The notes beneath the pieces are model-generated. The model did not search any database, was not told the DNA's origin, and was given only the letters and a program-made list of their open reading frames with translations. The position numbers and the translations under genes are program-made. From JABMPR01 sp964508765 (lineage in GTDB: Bacteria > Fidelibacterota > UBA8477 > JABMPR01): a DNA stretch of 64,000 nt. The stretch's first letter is position 1; each line of letters starts with the position of its first letter. This document shows positions 25,345-34,546 of this stretch, one piece after another. Location: contig CAZDVD010000014.1 in assembly GCA_964508765.1 (NCBI GenBank), positions 3,578 through 67,577 on the forward strand, read 5' to 3'.

Positions 25345-26808
25345 GTGAATATAGTAGTAGTTAGTGGTGAGCAAAACCACGAGCTCGTTGATTATGGAAA
25401 AACATTTCCAGACTCTCGAATTGATGTCATGAACTCAACAGATTTAACAGCCAAATTATTCAGTGATAAATTACTCAGCTTTCAGGGAGAAATGCTGCTC
25501 CTTATAGATGCTCGAAGCGAAAAGATTGAATTCAAACAATCCGCTGCCGAATTGTATGAACTGGTGGCTGAAAGCTCGGATGATTGGTCATTGATTTTTG
25601 CTGATTATGAAGTTGATGACAATGGACAACTCAGTGATGAGCATTTACTTGATCATCATATTGGTCGGGTGCGTGACAATACAGACTACGGAAAAGCCTG
25701 GGTATTAAACCTTGAAAAGCTTGCTGAAGTCCTGCCTCTCGCTGATTCTACCAAACAACACTTCTTATACGAATTAAGATTACGTCTCAGTGAAGTTGGA
25801 GAATTGGTGCATATTGCCAATCGCTATGCTGGTGCTCCTTATCGAGTCAACAAGGCCGTGGGTGAACAAAACGTATTTGATTATCTCCTGGCCAGCAAAG
25901 ATTCACAGTTGGAACTCGAACAAATAGTTACTGACCATTTAAAAAGAACTGGAGCATATCTTGCTCCTGGAGCACATTACTCCAAGGTCCCTTATGCCAG
26001 CAAACAATACGAATTAACTGCCAGCGTGATCATTCCTGTGAATAACCGCCCAGAATTTATAGGTGCGGCCATTGAGTCAATACTTGCCCAGACTATCCAG
26101 GATATTGAAGTCATCGTGGTCGTAAATGGGGGTGAGAATGATCCTACCATTCCTGCAGTGCAAGCATACCTAGCCGGCGGGAGTAAATATGATGCCAGCA
26201 AACCTGCCGTTCAACTGGTTGTCCTTGATATCAATAATATCGGTCTCTGTCTAAATGCTGGTTTAATGCGGGCCAAAGGAAAACTTTACGTCCAACTGGA
26301 TTCTGATGATCAGCTCATTGAAGATGCTGTTGAAAAAGTCACACAAGTTTATGAGTCAGATGACACCATTGCCATGGTGATAGGTTCCTACGAAGTGTGG
26401 GAAAAAGATTCCGATTCTGGAGAAATCACAAGAATGGATTCAATTCCAGTGGTTACCCATGATGAATGGACTGAGGAAAATGGTCGCAACAACCTGTTGC
26501 GGATCAACGGAGCTGGAGCACCACGCTCATTTTACATTGAAGCTGCCAGAGATATTGGGTTCCTCGATATGAATACGTCAGCCTTCGCCAGAAATTATGG
26601 TGAAGACTATGATTTTGTGTCCCGCATGAGTGAGCACCATCGCATTGGTCGCGTCTGGGATCCAATCTATAAAGTCATCCGCCATGGTGGGGGTACAGAC
26701 CACAATATTGATCGTGCCACCGTCGATCGGAATGACAATGCTAAGGATGAAATGCGTCGTGAAGCTATTTATAGACGTCAAATTTTAAACGAGGTCGCAA
26801 ATGGATGA
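25345..26808 (+). CDS. Family 2 glycosyltransferase with N-terminal extension
   Basis: The C-terminal 270 residues form a GT2 GT-A domain: ASVIIPVNNRPEFIGAAIES, then QLDSDDQLIED with the DxD-like metal site, and a YGEDYDFVSRM acceptor-side motif. The N-terminal 230 residues may be a second, degenerate nucleotide-sugar fold. The GTG at 25345 was chosen because AAGGAG lies 6 bases before it. A longer frame from ATG 25237 adds 36 residues without such a signal and remains possible. It overlaps the kinase gene by 8 bp. The product probably builds a surface or wall glycan. Confidence 0.82.
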   Translation: MNIVVVSGEQNHELVDYGKTFPDSRIDVMNSTDLTAKLFSDKLLSFQGEMLLLIDARSEKIEFKQSAAELYELVAESSDDWSLIFADYEVDDNGQLSDEHLLDHHIGRVRDNTDYGKAWVLNLEKLAEVLPLADSTKQHFLYELRLRLSEVGELVHIANRYAGAPYRVNKAVGEQNVFDYLLASKDSQLELEQIVTDHLKRTGAYLAPGAHYSKVPYASKQYELTASVIIPVNNRPEFIGAAIESILAQTIQDIEVIVVVNGGENDPTIPAVQAYLAGGSKYDASKPAVQLVVLDINNIGLCLNAGLMRAKGKLYVQLDSDDQLIEDAVEKVTQVYESDDTIAMVIGSYEVWEKDSDSGEITRMDSIPVVTHDEWTEENGRNNLLRINGAGAPRSFYIEAARDIGFLDMNTSAFARNYGEDYDFVSRMSEHHRIGRVWDPIYKVIRHGGGTDHNIDRATVDRNDNAKDEMRREAIYRRQILNEVANG

Positions 26809-27994
26809 AATCGTATTAATTGGAATTGATGGAGGGGCTTCTAAGGTCCTGGTTCATAAAGTTGATATCCTGATTAACCCCATGCGCTTTGTGGCTCTTA
26901 AGCCATTTATTGAAGTTGCCTACAGTACATCTGACTCCTATAACCCTAAGTTTAAGCCTATTGTGCTTGCACGTCAGCTCAAAGAGCATAAGAGTAACAC
27001 GGTCAAGCAGACCAAAACAGAAGCAGATCAGGAAATTGCCCTGCTGGATAGTTTTACCAAAGCTGTCCGTACGATTCTAGGGAAGAACGTCACCCAGGAC
27101 GTGATCATTGGAGTGGGTCTGCCCGGTCAGAAAACCAAGAATGGACGCGGTATTTCTGCTATGGCAAACGGCCCTCGTATGCCAAAATTTTTGGACAAGC
27201 TGGAGAAAGCCCTGGAAAAGGAGGGTTATACAACCCTGCATCCCATTCAGGTTATTGGCAGCGATGCTGATTATTGTGGTTTGGGTGAACAATGGGGTGA
27301 TGCTGGCGGTATGCGCGGCGTTAAATCAGCTTATTACTTTGGTGTGGGTACAGGAATCGCAGATGCCATGTTGCTTAACGGAAGTCATGTGCCTTTTGAT
27401 GCTTGCAAATCCTGGATTGCCAAGGCCTGGGAAATGATGGCGAATGAAGAAGAGAGTTATGAGAATCTACTATCTGCAAAGGGGATTCAAGCTCGCTATG
27501 GTAAGTTGACAGATATCACAGTTGAAGAGTTGGATCAAGCTGAAATCTTTCCATGGCAAATCTACGAACGTGCACTTGTTGGAGAAGAACCGGCTTTGGA
27601 AATTGTAAGCAGCACAGCTCTGGCTCTATCTGAATTATTGTTCCATCGTATTCAAACCCTTGCTCTTGGAGTTCCTGAAACCATGCTTAGGGATGCCAGT
27701 CGAACTCTGGATACAGAACACGAATATCTCGGTGAAGTGTTTGAGCGAATTGTTATTGGACAACGTCTTGGGGATATCTGGGAGTTTAAGAAATTTACTC
27801 CGCTTCTCCTTGATCCTGTGAATGAAAAGTTAGGTCGCATGATTCACTCTTCCAGCTTGCCTGCTGAAGTGAAGTCAAAATATTTGACCAAAACCAACCG
27901 TCTGAGGGATGACTTGATTATTCATTCTGAATTGAGACATGCCCCTGCCTTAGGAGCTGCCGTCGATGCCTATCTCGAGTGGATTGAACAGTGA
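26801..27994 (+). CDS. ASKHA-fold sugar kinase (ROK/BadF-like)
   Basis: Protein of 397 residues with the two ASKHA phosphate loops: LIGIDGGASKVLVH (about 6-19) and YYFGVGTGIADAML (about 178-191). IIGVGLPGQ lies between. The ROK zinc motif CxCGxxGC is absent, so it is closer to BadF/N-acetylglucosamine-kinase type proteins. Its place among two NamZ-type muramidase genes, an AmpG-like permease and a SpoIID-domain gene suggests an amino-sugar substrate such as MurNAc or GlcNAc; this is inference. It overlaps both neighbours (8 bp and 29 bp). Confidence 0.78.
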   Translation: MDEIVLIGIDGGASKVLVHKVDILINPMRFVALKPFIEVAYSTSDSYNPKFKPIVLARQLKEHKSNTVKQTKTEADQEIALLDSFTKAVRTILGKNVTQDVIIGVGLPGQKTKNGRGISAMANGPRMPKFLDKLEKALEKEGYTTLHPIQVIGSDADYCGLGEQWGDAGGMRGVKSAYYFGVGTGIADAMLLNGSHVPFDACKSWIAKAWEMMANEEESYENLLSAKGIQARYGKLTDITVEELDQAEIFPWQIYERALVGEEPALEIVSSTALALSELLFHRIQTLALGVPETMLRDASRTLDTEHEYLGEVFERIVIGQRLGDIWEFKKFTPLLLDPVNEKLGRMIHSSSLPAEVKSKYLTKTNRLRDDLIIHSELRHAPALGAAVDAYLEWIEQ

Positions 27995-29270
27995 GATAAT
28001 CCGTGTAGGAATTGTTTTACCTGAAGATAAAATCCAGGAAGTAACCATCTCTTGGTCTCCCGAGCTTAAGCTCGAGATAAATACTCCGGATCTAAGTGCT
28101 ACACAAAGCATAACCCTTGTCATTGAAGAGAACGCCATTTCCTTCAAGGATCAACCCAATCTCTCAAATCAGATAGAAGTTTCGCTCAACTGTTCAGATC
28201 AAGTTGAAGCCCTGTCAACCAAATATGGTTTTCACATTCATCCCGTTGTGGCAGGGCGTGGTTTCCATTGGGAGAAGCGGATTGAAGTAGACTTACCAGG
28301 CAAACTTGAGATCAGTATTCAGGATGGATATTTCAAGGTTATCAATTTTGTTGATGTTGAAGCCTATGTAGCCTGTGTAGCCACCTCAGAAATGGGCTCT
28401 GAAGCACCTGTAGATTTACTGGCAGCTCAAACCGTGGTGGCACGCTGCTGGTCACTAGCCCTGGCTGAGGCCAAGCATCTCTCTGATGGTTATGATGTCT
28501 GCAATGATGATTGTTGTCAGCGTTACCAGGGGACGACATTCCTCACAGACCACTCACTCAAAGCGGCTATAGAAACCAGGGGTGAGGTTTTAGTCTATGA
28601 TGACAAGGTCATTGATGCCCGTTACTCAAAAAATTGTGGTGGAATGGTCGAAGCTTATGATACTGTCTGGGAGGGAGGACCCGTTCCTTACCTCATCCCA
28701 CTGTGGGATGCTCCTGAGCAAAAGTCGGGATATGCCGTGGATGATTTTGATAAGCACCTTGCCTATGATGATGCCTACTGTTCATCGAAAAGATTCGAAA
28801 ACGTGAATCTGGCAGGGATGCTAGGGAAAGTAGATGTTTCAGGTAGCTACTATCGCTGGGAACAGGTGATGACCAAAGTGGATATCCTGAAAAATCTCAA
28901 GAAATATACGGGACTGATCTGGACCAGCATTGATGATATACGCATCATGGAACGGGGACCCAGCGCCCGAATAAAATATCTTTTCCTCGTAGGTACAGAC
29001 GGGAATGGCAACCCTGCTGAGCAGATGGTTAAATCAGAGTACGGTATTCGCCAGATGTTTAGTGATTCATTCCTTTATTCTTCAGCCTTCGTCATCAAGA
29101 ATGCAGAATCCCTCAGGGATGATGATCATGTCGTGCTCAGAGGAGCTGGATGGGGTCACGGAGTAGGTCTATGTCAGATGGGAGCCCTGGGCATGGCCCT
29201 GGACCATATCGGATACAAAGAGATACTTAAACACTACTATCCTGGTACAACACTGACTTCACTTAGATAA
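27966..29270 (+). CDS. SpoIID/LytB-domain protein, no visible signal peptide
   Basis: The family helps amidases or lytic enzymes degrade peptidoglycan. Signature blocks are VDVEAYVACVATSEMGSEAP (about 130-149), the Cys-rich CNDDCCQRYQGTTFL, RYSKNCGGMVEAYDTVW and the C-terminal GAGWGHGVGLCQMGALGMA (about 395-413). Length 434. The start is uncertain (ATG 27966 or TTG 27984). With either, the N-terminus SSGLNSEIIRVGIVLPED is not a signal peptide, which is odd for a wall-acting protein. It is the last gene of the GT2-kinase-SpoIID unit and is followed by a terminator. Confidence 0.85.
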   Translation: MPISSGLNSEIIRVGIVLPEDKIQEVTISWSPELKLEINTPDLSATQSITLVIEENAISFKDQPNLSNQIEVSLNCSDQVEALSTKYGFHIHPVVAGRGFHWEKRIEVDLPGKLEISIQDGYFKVINFVDVEAYVACVATSEMGSEAPVDLLAAQTVVARCWSLALAEAKHLSDGYDVCNDDCCQRYQGTTFLTDHSLKAAIETRGEVLVYDDKVIDARYSKNCGGMVEAYDTVWEGGPVPYLIPLWDAPEQKSGYAVDDFDKHLAYDDAYCSSKRFENVNLAGMLGKVDVSGSYYRWEQVMTKVDILKNLKKYTGLIWTSIDDIRIMERGPSARIKYLFLVGTDGNGNPAEQMVKSEYGIRQMFSDSFLYSSAFVIKNAESLRDDDHVVLRGAGWGHGVGLCQMGALGMALDHIGYKEILKHYYPGTTLTSLR

Positions 29271-29288
29271 TCGGTTTCTGAATCTATG

Positions 29289-29324
29289 CTGGAGTTTGAA
29301 GCTCCAGGTTAAAAAGTTTTTTTT
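29289..29324 (+). terminator. Terminator hairpin after the SpoIID-domain gene
   Basis: CTGGAG (29289-29294), loop TTTGAAG, CTCCAG (29302-29307), then AAAAAG and eight T. The stem resembles the CCAGGCTGGGATTT palindrome at 36600, so it may be one copy of a dispersed hairpin recruited as terminator. Confidence 0.65.
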
Positions 29325-29421
29325 AATTTTGGTTTCACCAATTGGACAAGATCAAACTGTTTTGTGTTGGTAAAAGCTTTTAACTAACCTAGTTTGAATC
29401 AACAACCCGGAGAAAAGTCAT

Positions 29422-30648
29422 ATGCATAAACGAACCCATTCTAAGCGAATTCAGTTTGCAACTGTCAGCATCTTATTGATGTTTATTCTTCAGGCCTGTG
29501 TGAGTGTTGCACCACCTGTTGTTGGTGAACTACCTCCACTTCCTGAACCACCACAGCCTGCTGAAATTGATACTACTCCCAGTGTTCAATATGCCACAGT
29601 CAAATCTGGCCTTGAAGTCTTTCTCAATAGGGGCCAATGGGATCAAAATTTGAAGTATGGGTTGTTGGCCAATCAAACCTGCGTCGATCGCAACCTGGTG
29701 CACGGCGTCAACCTTTTGCCCGAGCATATCAATCTGGTTTTGATTATGTCACCAGAGCATGGACTGTTCGGTGCTGAAAATGCTGGTGACCATATCGTTG
29801 AAGAAGTTGATCCAAGCACTGGTATAAAAGCGGTGACGACCTACCGTAAAAAACAGGCTGAAATCAACGAAATGATCGCTGATCTTGATGTGATCCTCTT
29901 CGATATTCAGGATATTGGCGTGAGATCATATACCTTTATCTATTCTATGTCATACATCATGAAAGCTGCTTCTGCCATGGGGAAGAAGGTCATTATTCTG
30001 GATCGGCCCAATCCAATCAATGGTATCCAGATGGAAGGCAATCTTCTGCTTCCAGAGAATGAAAGTGGTGTTGGTCGCTATCCTATTCCTTATCGGCATG
30101 GGATGACCACGGGGGAGTTGGCTCAACTTTTCAACAACGAGTATGGTATTCATTGTGATTTGGAAGTGGTCAAAATGGAAGGTTGGACCCGGGATATGTG
30201 GTTTGAAGATACCGGACTCCCATGGGTACCCACCTCACCCCATGTACCAGATGCTTCAACTATTCTACCTATGATCTCAACAGGTACCTATGGTGAATTA
30301 CACGTTTTATCAGAGGGTGTAGGCATCACAATTCCTTTTGAGTTTTCAGGTGGACCGTGGATCAAGAACCCACATGAATTTGCACACGCCTTACAGGCGA
30401 GAGTTGGGGAAGGCGTCATATTTCGGCCAACTTTTGTAAAACCTTATTATGGTCGCTATAAGGGGCAGGTCTGTGGTGGAGTTCAGTTACACGTTAGCAA
30501 TCGGGAACAATACAAACCCTATCTTATTGGATTGCAAATTTTGGCTGTTCACCAGGAACTTTATCCTGAGATAGATCTCTTTGCCAATCAAAGACTACCT
30601 GGAACAGGGTGGTCGTATATTTATCTCGGGTTCAGAAATTGGTTATGA
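29422..30648 (+). CDS. NamZ/DUF1343 exo-muramidase-like lipoprotein, C-terminus truncated
   Basis: Lipoprotein of the DUF1343 (YbbC/NamZ) family, which releases MurNAc from the ends of wall fragments. Signal peptide with lipobox LQAC, a Pro-rich linker, then LANQTCVDRN, MSPEHGLFG, DIQDIGVRSYTFIYSM and ILDRPNPI. Compared with its neighbour at 31354 it stops being similar right after YPEIDLF and ends in 14 unrelated residues. About 50 family residues are missing. The cut coincides with the start of a type IX cargo fragment in another frame, so the 3' end was lost by deletion. It may still fold, but activity is doubtful. Confidence 0.82.
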   Translation: MHKRTHSKRIQFATVSILLMFILQACVSVAPPVVGELPPLPEPPQPAEIDTTPSVQYATVKSGLEVFLNRGQWDQNLKYGLLANQTCVDRNLVHGVNLLPEHINLVLIMSPEHGLFGAENAGDHIVEEVDPSTGIKAVTTYRKKQAEINEMIADLDVILFDIQDIGVRSYTFIYSMSYIMKAASAMGKKVIILDRPNPINGIQMEGNLLLPENESGVGRYPIPYRHGMTTGELAQLFNNEYGIHCDLEVVKMEGWTRDMWFEDTGLPWVPTSPHVPDASTILPMISTGTYGELHVLSEGVGITIPFEFSGGPWIKNPHEFAHALQARVGEGVIFRPTFVKPYYGRYKGQVCGGVQLHVSNREQYKPYLIGLQILAVHQELYPEIDLFANQRLPGTGWSYIYLGFRNWL

Positions 30649-31345
30649 TCTTGAGGCAAGCGGTAGTACTGCTGATATCAGTTTTTACCATAATTACTTT
30701 CAAGCCGAATACATCAGCGATGATGCTCAATCTTACGCTGTCTCAGGTATGGCCAGTGGCATATTTTCTGGATTATCTGGGGTTACATTTGACAATGGAT
30801 CACATGGTACTTATGATGTTGACTATCCTGATGGTATTAAACCCTTCGGTGGATTTCTAAACAATTTGCGCTATGATGATGCTGACTATACAAGTCAGGG
30901 AGGTGCTGGTATTCAGTATCTTAGAGATTATGGTGAAAGTACAGCATTAGGTGGAATTGTATATCTTGGTGTTGGGTTTGAAGCCATATATCCAGAGAGT
31001 GCCCGCAATACGATCATGTCTGTAGTGCTTGATTATCTGGAAACAGTAGATGTGGATGTTCCAGTACAACAACCCACGGACTTTCAAGTTTCACAGGCAT
31101 ATCCCAACCCATTTAATGGTTCCTTTGCCGTGGATATCCAGGTGCAGGAGTCCACTGATTTGATGATCAGCCTCTTCAATTTGAAGGGTCAATTGGTTCA
31201 GCAATTTGAGCGAGGAGTTAACCCGGGGAATAATCATATCACAGTAGCGGGTCTCAACAATTCGACTGTCGCCTCAGGTGTGTACATTCTCAGAATTGGA
31301 AACGAATCTCAGTTTTTTACACAAAATATTACCTACTTAAAATAG
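30581..31345 (+). pseudogene. 3' remnant of a type IX secretion cargo protein
   Basis: An open frame of 254 codons that begins inside a domain: IKDYLEQGGRIFISGSEIGY is the inner part of a Rossmann-like segment common in large secreted proteins, and there is no signal peptide. Its last 85 residues are a type IX sorting domain (AYPNPFNGSFAVDIQ, LKGQLVQQF, SGVYILRIG). It overlaps the truncated NamZ gene by 68 bp in a different frame. The simplest reading is a deletion that joined NamZ to the end of this gene near 30585. No ribosome binding site is seen at the nominal ATG. Confidence 0.72.
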
Positions 31346-31353
31346 GAGCAGAA

Positions 31354-32688
31354 ATGAAATCATTTTTTAAAGACTGTTTACTCGTATCTACTCTCCTTGT
31401 ACTGTGGTCATGTGCATCCTCGCCAGCAGGCGGTCCCCAGACAGATATACCTGGTCCCCATGAGGATCAACAAATGGAGCTGGGAAAAGTGGAAACCCCT
31501 CAGGAAAAAGTGATTGTTCACACCGGTCTGGATGTGCTTGAGAAAATGGATTTTGAACCGCTCCTCGGAAAAAATGTGGGTGTGGTTACCAATCACACTG
31601 CAGTGAATAAACAGGGGCTTCATCTCGTAGATCTGCTGCATGCAAATAGTCAAATCTCTATTAAGGCCATCTTTGCACCAGAGCATGGATTTCAAGGGGA
31701 TGAACAGGGTGGTGACGCCATTCCAGGTGGAATAGATTCAAATACAGGTGCTCCAATTTACAGTCTTTATGGTGCCCAGCATGAACCAAGCCCTGAAATG
31801 TTGAAAGACATTGATGTCCTCATTTTTGATATTCAGGATGTGGGCACCCGCTTTTACACATATATCTCCACCATGGGATACGTTCTCGAAGCTGGTGCCA
31901 AATACAATATTCCAGTCATGATACTGGATCGTCCCAATCCCATTGGTCGTCGGATTAACGGTAATGTGCTGGATGATGGTTTCGAAAGCTTTGTAGGACG
32001 CTACAAAATTCCCATACAGTATGGTCTTTCCATGGGTGAGTTAGCCCGCATGATCGTAGGGGAGCAGATGATCTCTGGTTTAGAAGCTCTGGAACTCCAT
32101 GTGGTAGAATGCGAAGGCTGGACGGGTGATTTATTCTGGGCTGAAACCGATCTTACCTGGTTGCCACCTTCACCCAATATGCGCAATACCAATGAAACCC
32201 TGACCTATCCTGGTCTTTGTCTCCTGGAAGGCGTCCGTATTAATGAAGGTCGTGGAACTGACTTCCCTTTTGAATATGTGGGTACACCCTACATGGATGG
32301 GAAACTCCTGGCGCGAGAGCTCTTGGCCACTGGACTGGAAGGATTTACTGTTGAACCTATTTCCTACACGCCTGTAGATATGCCCGGTGCTGCCATGAAC
32401 CCGCTCTTCGAAGGGGAAGTTGTCAATGGGGTTAAAATTGTGGTCACCGATCCGGATACATACAAAGCCGTTGATTTTCTGGTGCACCTCCTGGTAATCA
32501 CCAAAAAGAATTATCCTGCTGAGTTTGACTGGAGATCCAGCCGTGGACCAGACCGCTTGTGGGGAGGCTCAGGACTACGTGAGATGGTGGATGCTGGCAA
32601 AACGGCCGAAGAAATTATTGAAAGCTATCAAAGTGAATTGTTTGAATTCGAAGCCATTCATTCCAAATATCTGATTTACGGAAAATAG
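31354..32688 (+). CDS. namZ: NamZ/DUF1343 exo-beta-N-acetylmuramidase-like lipoprotein
   Basis: Complete family member of 444 residues. Signal peptide with lipobox LWSC (Cys20), then VVTNHTAVNK, FAPEHGFQGDEQ, FDIQDVGTRFYTYIS, ILDRPNPIGR, LPPSPNMRNTNETLTYPG and the C-terminal WGGSGLREMVDAGKTAEEII. AGGAG precedes the ATG. Characterised NamZ enzymes cleave terminal MurNAc from peptidoglycan fragments. As a lipoprotein it would act in the periplasm or at the outer membrane. With the AmpG-like permease next door it suggests wall recycling or feeding on foreign peptidoglycan. Confidence 0.88.
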   Translation: MKSFFKDCLLVSTLLVLWSCASSPAGGPQTDIPGPHEDQQMELGKVETPQEKVIVHTGLDVLEKMDFEPLLGKNVGVVTNHTAVNKQGLHLVDLLHANSQISIKAIFAPEHGFQGDEQGGDAIPGGIDSNTGAPIYSLYGAQHEPSPEMLKDIDVLIFDIQDVGTRFYTYISTMGYVLEAGAKYNIPVMILDRPNPIGRRINGNVLDDGFESFVGRYKIPIQYGLSMGELARMIVGEQMISGLEALELHVVECEGWTGDLFWAETDLTWLPPSPNMRNTNETLTYPGLCLLEGVRINEGRGTDFPFEYVGTPYMDGKLLARELLATGLEGFTVEPISYTPVDMPGAAMNPLFEGEVVNGVKIVVTDPDTYKAVDFLVHLLVITKKNYPAEFDWRSSRGPDRLWGGSGLREMVDAGKTAEEIIESYQSELFEFEAIHSKYLIYGK

Positions 32689-32731
32689 AAATCATACTGC
32701 TTCAGATGATCACAATGTGAAGGATATCGTC

Positions 32732-34396
32732 ATGAGTAATGCAAAACCTACCAATAAACGTTCACCCTGGACCTGGATTCCATCCCTTTATTTTGCAGAG
32801 GGGATTCCATATATCATCGTCATGTTTGTGGCTAGCGATATGTACAAAACACTGGGTATACCCAACTCCACACTGGCTTTCTGGACTGGTTTACTCTATC
32901 TACCCTGGGTAATCAAGCCACTCTGGAGTCCATTCGTTGATATGTATTCAACAAAGCGGAACTGGATTTTCTGGATGCAATTGGTTCTGGCCATTATGTT
33001 TTTTGGTGTTTCACTTTCGCTCCATTTACCCTGGTGGTTTCCCATGACCATTTTCTTTCTGTGGGGTATGGCCATTTCCTCTGCAACCCATGATATTGCC
33101 GCAGATGGTTTCTATATCCTGGGGCTCAATGAGCATGACCAGGCTTTCTTCACAGGAATACGTTCGACCTTCTATCGTTTGGCTATGATTGCTGGATTAG
33201 GTCTGTTGGGAATAATCACAGGTCTGATTATCGACAATACAGGTCTTGAGACGGTCAAAGTGGATATCAATTCAATTCCTTCAAGTGAGATCACTGAGGT
33301 AATCACAGAGGCAGATATCCTCATCCCGGATAACAATGCTGGAGAATCTAGAATTCTTATCTATCCTGAGGTCATTAATGTTCCCCTTCCTGGTGGATCC
33401 TTGGACTCCACCAACATCTTCTTTATCCTCTCTGCTCCACCTGAGGAAAATGTTGTGATGAGTTTTGGCCAGAAGAAGGGCAGTCAGGATATTAGTCTGG
33501 TGACTTCTGGTATTTTAGAATTTGATGCAAACAACTGGAATATTCCCCAGAAACAAACTCTCAAGGTCATTGGGAACTTAAGAACACCTGCAGAGGCACA
33601 ATTTGTAGCCAAGGCTGGGAACGTCCCCTTTGGCTGGTCCGTATCTATTGCCTTTCTCGGTGGTCTTTTCGTGATCTTTGCTCTTTACCACAAATACATG
33701 TTGCCACGACCTGTCCGTGATATTCAAAAGGATCCTGCTAACGAGAAGGATTCATATCTGGAGATATTCACATCCTTCTTCAAGAAGGAGGGTATTGTGG
33801 CTTCAGTTACCTTTATGCTGCTCTATCGTTTTTCAGAAGCACAGCTCACCAAAATGGCTTCGCCCTTTCTATTGGATGCCCGGGAGAAGGGTGGATTGGC
33901 ACTCTCCCTGACTGAAAAGAGTTTTGCCTATGGCACGGTTGGTCTGCTGGCCCTTGTCATTGGTGGAATCAGTGGTGGTATTCTGGCGTCCAGACATGGA
34001 CTGAAAAAGTGGATCTGGTGGATGGCTCTTGCTATTAACATTCCAAATGCGGTTTATATCTTCATGTCCTATACCATGCCATCCAACCTGTTCATGATCA
34101 ATGCAATGATCGCTATTGAGCAGTTTGGCTATGGTTTCGGATTTACCGGTTATATGCTTTATATGCTCTATGTTGCTGGCCAGGGTAAATATGAGACCGC
34201 TCATTTTGCTTTGACCACAGGTTTTATGGCCCTGGGTATGATGATACCAGGTATGATAAGTGGCTATATACAGGAATTCCTGGGCTATCAGCATTTCTTT
34301 GTATATGTCATTCTGTGTACGATTCCCAGTTTCATAGCACTCTATTTCATCAAAATCGATTCTGGATTTGGTAAAAAAATAACGGCGAAAGCTTAG
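32732..34396 (+). CDS. AmpG-like MFS permease (PAT family) with an inserted beta domain
   Basis: Permease of 554 residues. SLYFAEGIPYIIVMFVASDM and GLLYLPWVIKPLWSPFVDMY are the N-terminal hallmarks of AmpG-type PAT-family MFS proteins, which import muropeptides. The start at 32732 was chosen for AAGGAT 6 bases upstream. Between helices 6 and 7 (about residues 175-300) lies an extra hydrophilic domain: after NTGLETVKV it reads like a Calx-beta or adhesin-type strand repeat (GILEFDANNWNIPQKQTLKV). Such a domain is not part of AmpG. The second helix bundle then resumes with FGWSVSIAFLGGLFVIFALY. Confidence 0.85.
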   Translation: MSNAKPTNKRSPWTWIPSLYFAEGIPYIIVMFVASDMYKTLGIPNSTLAFWTGLLYLPWVIKPLWSPFVDMYSTKRNWIFWMQLVLAIMFFGVSLSLHLPWWFPMTIFFLWGMAISSATHDIAADGFYILGLNEHDQAFFTGIRSTFYRLAMIAGLGLLGIITGLIIDNTGLETVKVDINSIPSSEITEVITEADILIPDNNAGESRILIYPEVINVPLPGGSLDSTNIFFILSAPPEENVVMSFGQKKGSQDISLVTSGILEFDANNWNIPQKQTLKVIGNLRTPAEAQFVAKAGNVPFGWSVSIAFLGGLFVIFALYHKYMLPRPVRDIQKDPANEKDSYLEIFTSFFKKEGIVASVTFMLLYRFSEAQLTKMASPFLLDAREKGGLALSLTEKSFAYGTVGLLALVIGGISGGILASRHGLKKWIWWMALAINIPNAVYIFMSYTMPSNLFMINAMIAIEQFGYGFGFTGYMLYMLYVAGQGKYETAHFALTTGFMALGMMIPGMISGYIQEFLGYQHFFVYVILCTIPSFIALYFIKIDSGFGKKITAKA

Positions 34397-34428
34397 TCTC
34401 ACCGGTATTTCGAACGAAAGGATAGTTC

Positions 34429-34542
34429 ATGGCTCTCTCATTCCTAGATTGGACAATAATATTTGCTTATTATTTCCCAAATGTTCCAAAGACCCAACCA
34501 CTAGCTGAAAGTCATATTATGACACCTTCGAAAGGCAATTAA
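34429..34542 (+). pseudogene. 5' stub of a second sodium:solute symporter gene
   Basis: A 37-codon frame with AAAGGA 7 bases before its ATG, starting MALSFLDWTIIFAYYF. That is how many SSS symporters begin (short lead, FLDW, first helix), and the intact SSS gene lies 4 bp downstream. After residue 16 the sequence becomes polar and the frame soon stops. It looks like the start of a paralogous symporter whose body was deleted. Alternatively it is a short leader peptide of the symporter gene. Confidence 0.5.
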
Positions 34543-34546
34543 AGAC

